DNA of 64,000 nucleotides, taken from Selaginella moellendorffii. Taxonomy: Eukaryota > Streptophyta > Lycopodiopsida > Selaginellales > Selaginellaceae. Under the pieces are notes generated by a model that was not told where the DNA came from, did no database searches, and saw nothing but the letters and a program-made list of their open reading frames with translations. Of the stretch, positions 19,951 through 30,225 are shown in pieces. Every line of letters starts with the position of its first letter. Within the stretch, counting starts at the first letter, position 1. The stretch is taken from assembly GCF_000143415.4 (NCBI RefSeq), contig NW_003314261.1, forward strand, positions 1,449,597 to 1,513,596, in the 5' to 3' direction. The translations under genes and the position numbers were made by a program.

Positions 19951-21066
19951 ATGGAGTGTGATGCCAAGCTCCTGGATCGAGTCCCCACCGGAAAGCCCCC
20001 TTTCTCGCTGGGCGACATCAAAAAGGCCGTGCCCAAGCACTGCTTCCAGCGATCGCTGCTGCGATCCTCGGCGTACCTCCTGGCGGACCTCCTGGGCGTC
20101 GCGATCCTCTTCTACCTCACCAGGTTCGTGGAGATCGTAGCGCCGCCGGGGATCTTCCAGTGGATGCTCTGGGGGGCTTACTGGATCGCGCAGGGCTGCG
20201 TGGCTACCGGATTGTGGGTCATCGCCCACGAATGCGGCCACCGCGCATTCAGCGACTACGCGGCCGTGGACAACGCGGTGGGATTCGTGATCCACTCGTG
20301 CTTGCTCGTCCCATTCTTCTCGTGGAAGTACAGCCACGCCCGCCACCACGCAAACAATGGCAGCATCCATCGCGACGAGGTGTTCGTCCCCAAGGAGAAG
20401 GATGGCCTCAGCGCATTGACGCCATTCCTCCAGCACACTCCCGGCCGGATCTTCTCCATCATCTTCATGCTCACGCTCGGCTGGCCGAGCTATCTCCTCC
20501 TCAACGTCTCGGGCCGGAAGTACCCGCGCTTGGCCAGCCACTTCGATCCAAACTCCCCGATCTTCAACCGGCGGGAGAAGCTCCAGATCGTGGCCAGCGA
20601 TCTGGGCTTGCTGGCGGTGTCCGCGGGGCTGATCTACCTGGGCTGGAGCGCGGGATTCGTGTGGCTGCTCAAGGTCTATGGCGTCCCTCTCATGATCGTC
20701 AATGCATGGCTCGTGACGATCACGTACCTCCAGCACACTCACGTCGCGCTCCCGCACTACGCGGACTCGGAGTGGGATTGGATTCGCGGCGCGCTCGTCA
20801 CGGTGGACAGGGATTATGGGATTCTCAACACGATCTTCCACCACATCACCGACACTCACGTCGTCCACCATTTCTTCTCGAGCATGCCGCACTATCACGC
20901 CCAGGAGGCCACCGCGGCTGTGAGATCGGTGCTTGGGCGCTACTACTTGTGCGATAAAACTCCAGTCCTGGTTGCGATCTGGAGGGAGTACAAGGATTGC
21001 GTGTTCGTGGAGCCGGATGCCGCTGGAGAGGGGATCATGTGGTACAAGAACAGCTTGAGCTCTTGA
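19951..21066 (+). CDS. FAD2: Delta-12 fatty acid desaturase (FAD2 type)
   Basis: A single uninterrupted 371-residue coding exon, as is usual for FAD2 coding regions. It inserts the delta-12 double bond into oleate on phosphatidylcholine in the ER, giving linoleate. The three di-iron histidine boxes are present: HECGH at about residue 105, HARHH at about 141 and HVVHH at about 310. Several hydrophobic membrane spans surround them (LLADLLGVAILFYL, IFSIIFMLTLGWPSYLLL). Box 1 continues RAFSD where many FAD2 proteins have HAFSD. The C-terminus, KNSLSS, differs from the usual KNKL-like ER-retention end. A FAD2-derived hydroxylase or acetylenase cannot be ruled out from sequence alone. The PPR gene follows 220 bp downstream on the same strand. 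Confidence 0.9.
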   Translation: MECDAKLLDRVPTGKPPFSLGDIKKAVPKHCFQRSLLRSSAYLLADLLGVAILFYLTRFVEIVAPPGIFQWMLWGAYWIAQGCVATGLWVIAHECGHRAFSDYAAVDNAVGFVIHSCLLVPFFSWKYSHARHHANNGSIHRDEVFVPKEKDGLSALTPFLQHTPGRIFSIIFMLTLGWPSYLLLNVSGRKYPRLASHFDPNSPIFNRREKLQIVASDLGLLAVSAGLIYLGWSAGFVWLLKVYGVPLMIVNAWLVTITYLQHTHVALPHYADSEWDWIRGALVTVDRDYGILNTIFHHITDTHVVHHFFSSMPHYHAQEATAAVRSVLGRYYLCDKTPVLVAIWREYKDCVFVEPDAAGEGIMWYKNSLSS

Positions 21067-21286
21067 AGAAGAGCCCATCATCTATGATTATCTACAGGCT
21101 TAAGTGATCGATTACTCAAGAAGGATCGATCATTGAAAGAAATCCTTAAAAGAATCCAATTGTCTTTTGGATCTATTCGGAAAATCTTGGTCCTAGAAAG
21201 ATCTTGTTAAGCTGAAAATCTTGATCCTGAGATTTTGTTCCGAGTATTTCAATCACAGGTGAGATGATTGATAGAGCTTCTTCTTC

Positions 21287-23623
21287 ATGTCCTCTTGTTT
21301 ACAAGGAGTAGCAGAGCTCCAGCAGCGTTTAAAGCTCAAGGAAGTTGACAAGGCCAACATCCAAAGTGTCTACGCCAACCTTGTCAAAACTTGCATCGCC
21401 ACCAAGAATTTGAAAGAGGGCAGGCTCTTGCACTCCTTGATTCTCAAAAGCCAGCTCAAGGACGATGCCTTTCTCGACAATCTGCTCATGGACATGTACG
21501 GGAAATGCGGCAGCCCCGAGGAAGCGCGCACCATCTTCGACAAGATGGAGAACCCTAATGTGTATTCGTGGAATATCATCGTTACCGCATATGCCCAGGC
21601 AGGGCATCTTGACGACGCACGCGCTTTGTTCGATAAGATGGAAGACAGAGATGTGGTGTCGTGGAATGGAATCATTGCGGCCTACTCCCGGCAAGGTCGC
21701 GTGCGAGACGCCAATGAGCTCTTTCAGAAGATGCCGGCAAGGAACACAGTGACTTACACGACAATGCTGTTGGGATATACCGAGCATGGGGATCTTGCCA
21801 GCGCAATGACGCTGTTTCGCGAGATGCCTTTCCAAAACGCTGTGTCGTGGAACACTATGATCGCGGCGTATGTCCGCCGTAGCGATGTGGCCTCGGCAAA
21901 GAAAATGTTTGAAACGATGCCAGCGTGGGACGTCATCACCATGAGCGCTATGATCGCGGCATATGCCCAGGCAGGGAATCTGGAGGAATCTGAGAAGCTC
22001 TTTGCGGAGATGCCGGAGAGGACCATCGTGTCCTGGAACTCGATGATCACGGTCTACGCTCAAAAGGGCCTACTGCAAAAAGCAAAGAGAGTGTTTGACT
22101 CCATGCCCGACAAAGATGTCGCCTCGTGGAACGCAATCATCAATGCGTATGCCGCGAGCGGGCATTTGGAAGAGGCCAGCCGCGAGTTCCGCCACATGCC
22201 ACGACGCGACCTCTGGTCGTGGAATATTATGGTCCGCGCGTGTTCCCTAGACGGAGACCTGGAGACCGTCAAGTCAATGTTTGACCGGATGCCGCAGCGG
22301 AACGTGGTCACGTGGACCGGGATGCTGTCGGCATATGCTCAGAATGGGCATCTGGCGGAAGCTCGCGCCATCTTCGACTCCATGCCCGACCGAGATCCGG
22401 TTGCTCACAATGCGATGATTCAGGCCTACGTGGCAGGCGGGCGTTTGGAAGAGGCGGAGCTCCTGTTTGAGCAGCTGGAACACAGGGACGTGGTGGTCTG
22501 GAACACAATGCTGGCGGCTTACACGCCGGCCAGCATTGACCGCGCCAAGAAGCTGTTTGACGCGATGCCTGTGTGGAGTGTTGTTTCCTGGACGACGATG
22601 ATTGCCGGGTACGCGCAGGCCGGTCAGCTCCAGACCGCCAAGTCAATGTTTGACTCTGTGCTGGAGAGAAACCTGGTGTCGTGGAACGCGATGATCCAGG
22701 CTTATTGCGACAGCGGGAATGTTCCACAGGCCAAGGCCATGTTTGATGCCATGCCCGTGAGGGACATGTTCTCGTGGAGTATTATGCTGTCGGGATTTGC
22801 CACGAATGGGGAGTTTGATGGAGTGGAGCGAGTCTTTAACTCCATGCCTGAAAAAAACATAGTGTCATGGACGGCGATGGTGTGGGCGATTGCGCAAAAC
22901 AAGGGAGTGGAGGAAGCAAAGGTTTTGTTCGACAAGATGCCCGACTATAGTGTCGTGGCACTCAATGCAATGGTGGCGGCATATGCCCAAAATGGGTATA
23001 TCCAGGATGCCAAGCGAATGTTCTATGCCATGCCCGCGCAGGATGTAGCGTCTTCCAATTGCCTCGTTGCAGGGCTCTCGCAAGATGGGGATATTGATGG
23101 AGCTAAAAGGCTGTTTGATCGCATCCCCAAGCACGACCTCGTTTCATGGAGCACAATGGTTGGAACATTTTGCAACTATGGCTACAGTAGCGAGTGTCTG
23201 GATCTCTTCCGAGCCCTTGAAGCTGAGGGCATCGAGCCTGACGAGATCATATTCGTGTCCACCATCAAGGCTTGCAGCTTCAAAGGTATGGTTGAAGAGG
23301 GCTGGAAGTTTTTCCGCTTGTTAACCATGGATCATAAGCTCAAGACGATCAAGGAGCATTACACTGCAATGGTGGATGTTTTGGGACGAGCGGGACGGTT
23401 TCAAAGGGCCATTGACCTTATAAATTGCATGCCTTTTGTTCCTGATGTTGGAGAGTGGGGCTCTCTGCTTGGAGCGTGTGTGATCCACCGTAACATTGAG
23501 CTGGGACAATATGCGGCTGAGCGTGTCTTTGATCTGGAGCCTGGAAACTCAGCTACTTATGTGCTGCTTGCAAATCTCTATGAGGGAAAAGAAGCTCTGG
23601 CTGGTAAGGCATGCCAGAGATGA
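21287..23623 (+). CDS. PLS-class pentatricopeptide repeat protein with long S-repeat array
   Basis: An intronless 778-residue protein, presumably an organelle RNA-binding factor. A short leader with an L-like motif (YANLVKTCIATKNLKEGRLLH) is followed by about 17 consecutive 31-residue repeats of the pattern VVSWN-MI-AYAQ-G-L--A--LF--MP-RD (about residues 87-610). Then come one P1, one L2 and one S2-like repeat (LVSWSTMV, IIFVSTIKACSF, HYTAMVDVLGRAGR) and an E1 motif (GEWGSLLGACVIHRNIELG). The E2 motif breaks off after YVLLANLYEGK, and no DYW domain follows. The reading frame may be shifted there: the +1 frame continues KLWLVRHARDDYED. The long run of S-type repeats without P or L between them is a feature seen in lycophyte PPR proteins. 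No clear transit peptide was identified. Confidence 0.9.
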   Translation: MSSCLQGVAELQQRLKLKEVDKANIQSVYANLVKTCIATKNLKEGRLLHSLILKSQLKDDAFLDNLLMDMYGKCGSPEEARTIFDKMENPNVYSWNIIVTAYAQAGHLDDARALFDKMEDRDVVSWNGIIAAYSRQGRVRDANELFQKMPARNTVTYTTMLLGYTEHGDLASAMTLFREMPFQNAVSWNTMIAAYVRRSDVASAKKMFETMPAWDVITMSAMIAAYAQAGNLEESEKLFAEMPERTIVSWNSMITVYAQKGLLQKAKRVFDSMPDKDVASWNAIINAYAASGHLEEASREFRHMPRRDLWSWNIMVRACSLDGDLETVKSMFDRMPQRNVVTWTGMLSAYAQNGHLAEARAIFDSMPDRDPVAHNAMIQAYVAGGRLEEAELLFEQLEHRDVVVWNTMLAAYTPASIDRAKKLFDAMPVWSVVSWTTMIAGYAQAGQLQTAKSMFDSVLERNLVSWNAMIQAYCDSGNVPQAKAMFDAMPVRDMFSWSIMLSGFATNGEFDGVERVFNSMPEKNIVSWTAMVWAIAQNKGVEEAKVLFDKMPDYSVVALNAMVAAYAQNGYIQDAKRMFYAMPAQDVASSNCLVAGLSQDGDIDGAKRLFDRIPKHDLVSWSTMVGTFCNYGYSSECLDLFRALEAEGIEPDEIIFVSTIKACSFKGMVEEGWKFFRLLTMDHKLKTIKEHYTAMVDVLGRAGRFQRAIDLINCMPFVPDVGEWGSLLGACVIHRNIELGQYAAERVFDLEPGNSATYVLLANLYEGKEALAGKACQR

Positions 23624-25410
23624 CTATGAGGACATTATAAATTTCTTTGTTTCCTCTTGCTGACGACTTTTTATTCAGCATGGCTATTATTACATGTTTA
23701 AGAAAGTAGGAGACCTGGCCAATGTCCTTCATTTGGCATCACTGATTAACATCAGCTTTCAAAGTAGCAATGGCATAGGTCATTGTTATTGATATCACAC
23801 ATGATGTCTGATGTGATTCTTTATGCCAAAATTTGAAAGGTTTATTTCCTTTTTTTTAGAAGGTTTTTTTTTTCTTTTCATATGAAAAGGTAGAAATAAA
23901 ATTTGTTTTTCAAATGAAAGATAAAAGACAAAAAAAGCTTTCATTCTATTTAATTAAGTAATATATCACCACTTTTTTTATTTTTCATGTTCATTCACAC
24001 ATTAAATGCTTTATCCCAAGAAGTAAATGTAGATTATATGATCTTTTGTTTGAATATAAGAAGTCAAGATACCCACAATGCCTCGTTGTGTTATTAGGGA
24101 TACAGGACGGACCTATAAAAGAGCTAAGTGAATGAAAAAAACAATAAATAGTATGCTACTGTCATATGGCGTGTTGTCAATGAGAGTTCCTCCAACTCCT
24201 CTTCACGAAAAGAATTCACCTGGAAAATTATGGAACCTTTCTTTGAATGTATTTAACTTTTTAGCTTCTAAACAAATATTTACATTTGATAACTAAGTAA
24301 ATTTGGAAAATAAAAATGTCTTAAATGTATAAAGAATTGAAACTATATACCATTAGAATTTCTTTGATTTTCTTTTTTTTTTCCCCATAGATATTGTAAA
24401 GTTTATATGGATTTCCAATACATTCAAAAGCTTGAAGAGCTATTGGAAAAAATTATATCTTCTTTTTGTTTGATTAGTGAGAAAGGACAACATACATGCA
24501 ACTTTTATATGATCATCTACATATACTATTATGAAATAATTTTCCATATTATAGACTTAGTCTTCCAAAACCTAATAGTTTTACATACCTCTGAAATTAG
24601 GTGGTTTCAAGGGCTTGAGGCAATTATAAAACTTTATCATCCTTAAAGTTTGAAGAGGAGTTTGGTTTCTTAAGTTTAGCTAATTTTGTTGCATCAACTT
24701 TTTTCTTTTTCTTTTTGTTCTCCTTCAATTTACAAACTTCTTACAAATTCTCAATCTCAATATCTTGAGCTATACACTATAGCACTATAACCTTAAGCTT
24801 TTCCTCTTTTGATTTAACCTCAGCCTTTTCCTTAGCATTTTCAAAATGAGTTTCCTCCTTTTGATTTGCTTGTTTAGAGGTTTTAGCACCATGTACAATT
24901 TCTTTTTGCCATCTTATCAATTACATATATACATTTATCAATAAGTGAATATGCATATAAGATTCTTATTGGATGATGCAATCTAACTAATCCTACACAT
25001 GTCACTTTGAATCTATTACAAAAGTCTTTACGTATGCAACTAGAGTTAAAAATTCCGACAAAAGTTGGATAGAAATCATTGAGATAATTTTGATACCAAA
25101 TATAGTGCACTTGAATTTAAAGCCAAACTTTTAAGCCTATTGCCCTATAAAATAAAAGTTTGGTATGCACTTAATATCCTTTATGAGCACCAACTCCTTA
25201 TATTTAGCATATGTATGCAAAACAATGTTAGACAAATGCAATTTTGGCATACCAATGGCTTAACATGAGGAGGAGGGTACCCACCAACTAGAGCAATATG
25301 AAGCTTAGGCTTAGACTTAAGTTAGACGTAAAACAAAGAGCGACACAGCCTAATAGGAGCTAAATTAATGTCTCAAATGGGCAACTATGTTTTCAACCAC
25401 TATCTCTATT
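23624..25410. other. AT-rich intergenic DNA, no gene seen
   Basis: AT-rich DNA with several T-rich tracts. Short open frames at 24407-24646 and 24883-25110 have no recognisable domains. It probably holds the PPR 3' UTR at its start and degraded repeats elsewhere. Confidence 0.5.
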
Positions 25411-25995
25411 ATACATTTGAAACTACCCATAACACCCACCTCCCCCTTTTGAGGAATGCATGCTTTGGGCTTTACCCCAATCTCAAAAGTTAATCTTTAG
25501 GGCAACCTTGACAATTTACTAAATATGGAATGGTGTAGGATCAAAACCATGAGATTTAATACACTTTCTACATTCCATAAATATGCCTCTTGAAAAAATT
25601 TAGACACTTACCATAGTATATAGAACCAAAATAGGACCAACACATGAGCCATGATAACAAGGGTGTGTTATAGACATGGTAAATTATCATGTAGCAATAT
25701 TAAAGGTCTAAACTCAATATCATAAGGGTTCTTAATATTAGTAAGTGCAAACCAATGGTTTGAGTTTCTCAAACTGAGCTAAGTATGCTCAACAAGACAT
25801 ATATAGGATTTTCTACTTTATGTTTATTTGATTTAAAAACACATATATTAATCAGTTTCTTAATTAACTTAAGTGAGAACTATAAAGAAAATAATAATGA
25901 TATCTTACTATTGTGGCAATAAAGAGAGAATGTCTGTAAGGATTGGTTGAAAAGTATAATTTGATACTTGAAATCACATTCACAACAAATATGCT
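25411..25995 (+). repeat. Dispersed repeat S, copy B (uninterrupted)
   Basis: It aligns with the two halves of copy A at 3636-4042 and 4928-5160, and passes straight across the point where the TRIM-like element sits in copy A. It is more decayed than copy A (C-to-T). It serves as the empty-site reference for that insertion. Confidence 0.65.
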
Positions 25996-27253
25996 CTATA
26001 ATCTAGTGTTATATATTTGTCATCTCTTAGAAGTATATTCATTATTATTGGCTATGACAAGAATCAAATTGCAAACTTATATTTATCTGTTATGCCATTT
26101 GAGATTAGTATGTATGTATACCCAAAATAGATTTATAGACTAGTTTAATTTCTAGACAATGAAAGTTATATCAAATTTAATGTTGGAGCAATCTCCACTT
26201 ATAACCTCAACATATTATTCAACTAATAACAATTTGTTAATTTAGAGTAAAATGTTAGTATGCAAGCAAAACTGATGGCAATTCAACTTCCATAGCTTTT
26301 TTAAGTTATGCTCCAAATCACTATGTAACCTAACTAATATTCCACTCTGACTTTTTGTATGGGCTTGAATAAAGTTTTTCTTATTAAGATGCCCCTTTCT
26401 TGTTTCTTCACCCTTTCTAAAAATAATGATTATGTTATTCAAGATTTTTAACATCAACATATTTAACAATATTGATCTAGAGTTACCACCATCAATAAAT
26501 TGTAGTAATGATGCTAAGGCTCTAAATCTACATCTACCTATATATTAGAGTTTTTGATAGTCACCATTAATATTTCATGGGATAATGTAACCCTCAAGGA
26601 ATATTTCCCACTTGGCTTTCATGACAATGTAAAAAATCTCATGCTTTCTCATTTAAATCCAACATCTTCATGACTACCATTGATTTTACTATTCATTGTG
26701 ACAATTGATTGCAAAAAAAGCAATTAAAATATCATCATTAAACTTTTGTTTTATAACCCCAATAACCATAATCTGTCTAATAACCCCAATTAGCATATGA
26801 ACAAGGTGCAATTTTAATGGAGATTGGAGCTACATCTCAATAATGTCTTTCCAAGGCTGAATAAAAATATTAAATTGAAAACCACCTTTACATATATTAT
26901 CGTGATGCAAACCACTTTTGAAAGCAATGTCCTCATCTTCATGCTCACCCTTAGGCTAATACAACAAATGCAACACTTGTGTTTCTAGAAAACAAAAAAT
27001 GTTTAGTCTAATTAAAAATTGTTTGACTATACCAAGTATATATACACCATGGATCTACAGAAATTTAACTCCATTATGATAATTTTAGAAGTATTAACTA
27101 AAATACTTCTTTAGTGATTGACATCTGGAATGATTGTAATTTGGATTGTATATTGATTTTATTACTTTTTAATATATAAATTTATATACATGATTAAGAG
27201 AATTAATCAAAATCCCATTATAATATAGTTTTGGAAGGGTCCGAGGAGTAAGA
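25996..27253. other. AT-rich intergenic DNA, no gene seen
   Basis: AT-rich stretch with no recognisable gene or repeat apart from short tracts. Its right end holds the 3' flank of the second Cache-VWA gene. Confidence 0.45.
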
Positions 27254-29411
27254 TTACAAGTTTTCTTTTTGAGGAGATCTCATTGGAACCACCCAGTCCA
27301 GTTCTTGAGGTTGGTCATTATCACTTCCAGTTGCTGGAGCTTTGTGGCACTTGCGACACAAAAACGCGGCAGAAACGAAGAAGGCACAAGTGGTGACCAC
27401 TCCGCCCACAGCAATACCAGCACTTACTTTTCTCGTTAGCTTCTTTGCGGGATGAGGAGGAGAAGCACTGGCTGTAACAGCACAAGCTCCACAACATATA
27501 AACTCCCTCATGGACGTGGAAAAGTCGCCTCTTGGACAGATTGGAGCCAGGCTGCCATGGAAGTCACAGCTGATAGTCGCATTGGCGAGCTGCAAAATCA
27601 AATTTCTCTCAACTGAAAAACAAAACAAAAGTTCCAAAAATTTGTACGTAACTGTCAGAGCGAGAGGAAGAGGCTTTTGCTGTGAAGGATCAAAGTATCG
27701 TTTAGATATAGCTTTCTCAACTGTAGGCTGGCCAAGCTCCGCGATTAGCCCATCAGCAAGAACATCTATACGTGCAACTCCAATCAACTGTTGATTTGCA
27801 TCAAAAGCTGCATGAAATTAAAATAATTACTAAGAAGAAGCAGAGTAATAAATAATAGTACTATACAAACCTGGAAAGATGGAAGTTGTCACATTGCCAA
27901 GGCCAACAGAATCGGTATACAAACTCGCCCAAACTGGTTTCTTGTTGACAGCAACAAAGCGAAGCCATGCAATGTAGTCGAAATAGCTGTGGACCTTGAG
28001 CAGCGGGTTTTTGTCGTCGTTGATGACCTCGTAGCTCATGTTGAGGCTGCTCTGCATGTGCTGGAAAGTGGCATCGTTGGTTGTGAAGGACCCGATTCTG
28101 TAGACAAACACTACAACACCTCTCGCGTTCAGCTGTGCCAAAACTGGGCTCAGTTGGGTGAAGTTGAAATTGCCAGGGGTGACAAACTGTCCATCTGTGA
28201 AGAGGATTATGACCTGGGATTTGGAAAGTTGAAGAAACCAATGTGATTTCTTGTGATTATCACACGAAAAGCATCTTACATTCAAGTTGGAGCTGGTGTT
28301 GAAGAAATCAAGTGCTGCTTGCAGCCCGTTCTTTATGTTACTGGCTGAGTTTGTAACACTTGTGTTGCTTATGGAATCTTTGAGGGAAGAGATTCCAGCC
28401 AGATCCAAAGAGGTTTCCTGGACGCCAAGAACTACGGAAACCTGGATTTCAGAACCTCATGATCAGAAGTTATCCTAGTCTCTGATGAAAAACATAACTG
28501 GAGCTCCGATTTTCTCACCACCAATCGTTGACACAGCCACTTGATCTCCATTCGTGAAGGTGTTTAGCAGCCTTTTAATGATGTTATTTGCAACATTAAA
28601 GCGGGTTTGGGACGATAAAACTCCAGTGGGATTGCTCATGGAAGCGGAGGTGTCCAAGAGAATGTAGAGCGATTTTTGGACCGCCAAAGCATTGAGAAAC
28701 CATGGCCTGAGTCTTGGATCGTAAATATCACACTGCCAACTGTCGACATAGTCCTGTCAATATGAACACATTTATAAGCTCTCGCTTGCAGGGAAGAAAT
28801 GCTTAGTGTGCACTTACCCGGCCTGGGTAAACATACAAGTATCCTTCAATCCCTCCAAAGAATGCCCAGCCAAGGGAGAACTTCCTCGTGTTATCCCAGG
28901 CCTGTTGTAGCTTCTTATCTAGAGATTTCTGAGCACACAAGACCGTCTGAAAATCTCGATCTTTCTCCGGAGCATCGGGTGGGACTCTGGATGATCATAT
29001 CAACATCTCAAGTCAAAGCTGTAAATTGACAAACTAAATACCTGAGATATGTTCTTTGACTTGAAACGCTTAAGCTCTGGCAAGTTCCATTTGCCTGTCC
29101 ATTGTGGAATACTCCAAAGCAAGAGAGCTTTTGGATCTCATCCTTGGATTGCGGCCAGCAAGGGCGCCTTGTGCAAGTGTTGAGTGAGCAATCCGCTAGA
29201 CTTCCTGTGACAATGCTCTACAAAGTTGTTTGAGTCTGAGCTTCAAGAGCTTACCACAAGTACTGGCTCGATTTAAGATTGCTTGATTCGCGATTGCCTG
29301 GACCTGGAAGTCGGTCTCGTCCAGCACCGTTTTGATGTTATCTTGAGCGTTTGCTAGCAGCAAAGACAAGACTCCTAAAAAGGCGGATCTAAGCAAGAGA
29401 TAGTCCTGCAT
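27254..29411 (-). CDS. Cache-VWA membrane protein (alpha2-delta-like), copy 2
   Basis: Paralogue of the gene at 9833-11967 with the same eight-exon layout: 29411-29255, 29204-29042, 28986-28818, 28753-28499, 28441-28280, 28213-27871, 27807-27653, 27589-27254, giving 579 residues. It has a signal peptide (LGVLSLLLANAQ), a conserved Cys-rich segment (CSLNTCTRRPC) and a Cache end motif YDPRLRPWF. The VWA MIDAS is LDTSAS, followed by LFTDG, FVYRIGSF and FICCGAC. A transmembrane helix (VGGVVTTCAFFVSAAFLC) precedes a short tail with ELDWVVP, like DDWVIP in copy 1. The last intron (27590-27652) is 63 bp, in frame and free of stops, so its retention would add 21 residues. The ligand is unknown. A dead third copy lies just upstream. 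Confidence 0.85.
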
Positions 29412-29689
29412 TCGCTCAAACCTGCAAAAGTGGTGGCGTTGATTTTCTCAAGCTCCTGGAAGCAAGCGAACCAACATCTTGTTGATTTTTATGCGACCAG
29501 ATCAAAGCTAGCCCAAACCGTGTGGACTTACGTATTGCCAACATCACCCATTCTCATAGGAGACGAGGCAACTTCGGGTTGGAGCTTCAATTGACTTCAA
29601 CAGACGTCCATTGATTTTTAAAGGGACGAAGTCATTGTTGCTAATAAGTTTAATCGCAGGCTCGGCCAAGTTTCTGTTGTACAGGAAGC

Positions 29690-30225
29690 AAACGAAGCAA
29701 GACTCTCTTTCAACCAGTTATGTTTGGTGACCAATTTTCTTTTCTGTGGCGATTTTGGCAGATCCGGACCAGTCTTGTTCAGCCCCGATGGGAGTTTCAC
29801 TCGTGGTAGGCGAGGGGAATTTGCAGCACTTACAAGAAAACTACAGCAGAAGCAAGAACTGCCGCTCCCACGCAAATACCAGCAATGCCACCAACTGCCA
29901 ATAATCGCCACACATGAAATATGTGGTCAGTGTCAAAAAAATCTCTTTGCAGGCAAAACAGTTGATAATAGTTCCATTCGAGACCTGCTGGTAATGTCAG
30001 CGACAAGTTCTCTGGTTGGGTGAGAGGGAGAGGCTTTACATTCTCTAAAGAATAGAAGCTCCGTGTAGACACTTCTTCTTGAACAACAGCTCTGCTGAGC
30101 TTGCTGATAAGCTTCTCAGTAGTAATGTCAATGCATGCAACTCTAATCAAATGCTGATTTGCATCGAATGCTACAGCAGTAACCGCTGCAGTTTGATCAC
30201 ATATCTTGGTGACGATCAAGTGAGA
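29690..30225 (-). pseudogene. Cache-VWA family 3' fragment, pseudogene (copy 3)
   Basis: The minus strand encodes only the end of the family: FDANQHLIRVACIDITTEKLI, matching FDATQRLIGVACIDI in copy 1, then AVVQEEVSTRS, a transmembrane helix (VGGIAGICVGAAVLASAVV) and, in another frame, a tail with EQDWSGSA similar to ELDWVVP. Exons for the signal peptide, first Cache part and VWA domain are absent, the FICCG segment is lost, and a frameshift separates helix and tail. It sits about 300 bp upstream of copy 2, as a remnant of a tandem array would. Confidence 0.7.

Noticed and set aside
19834-21081. 415-residue minus-strand frame opposite FAD2
   Set aside because: Antisense shadow of a GC-rich, intronless gene; Arg/Glu/Asp/Val-rich composition and no domain.
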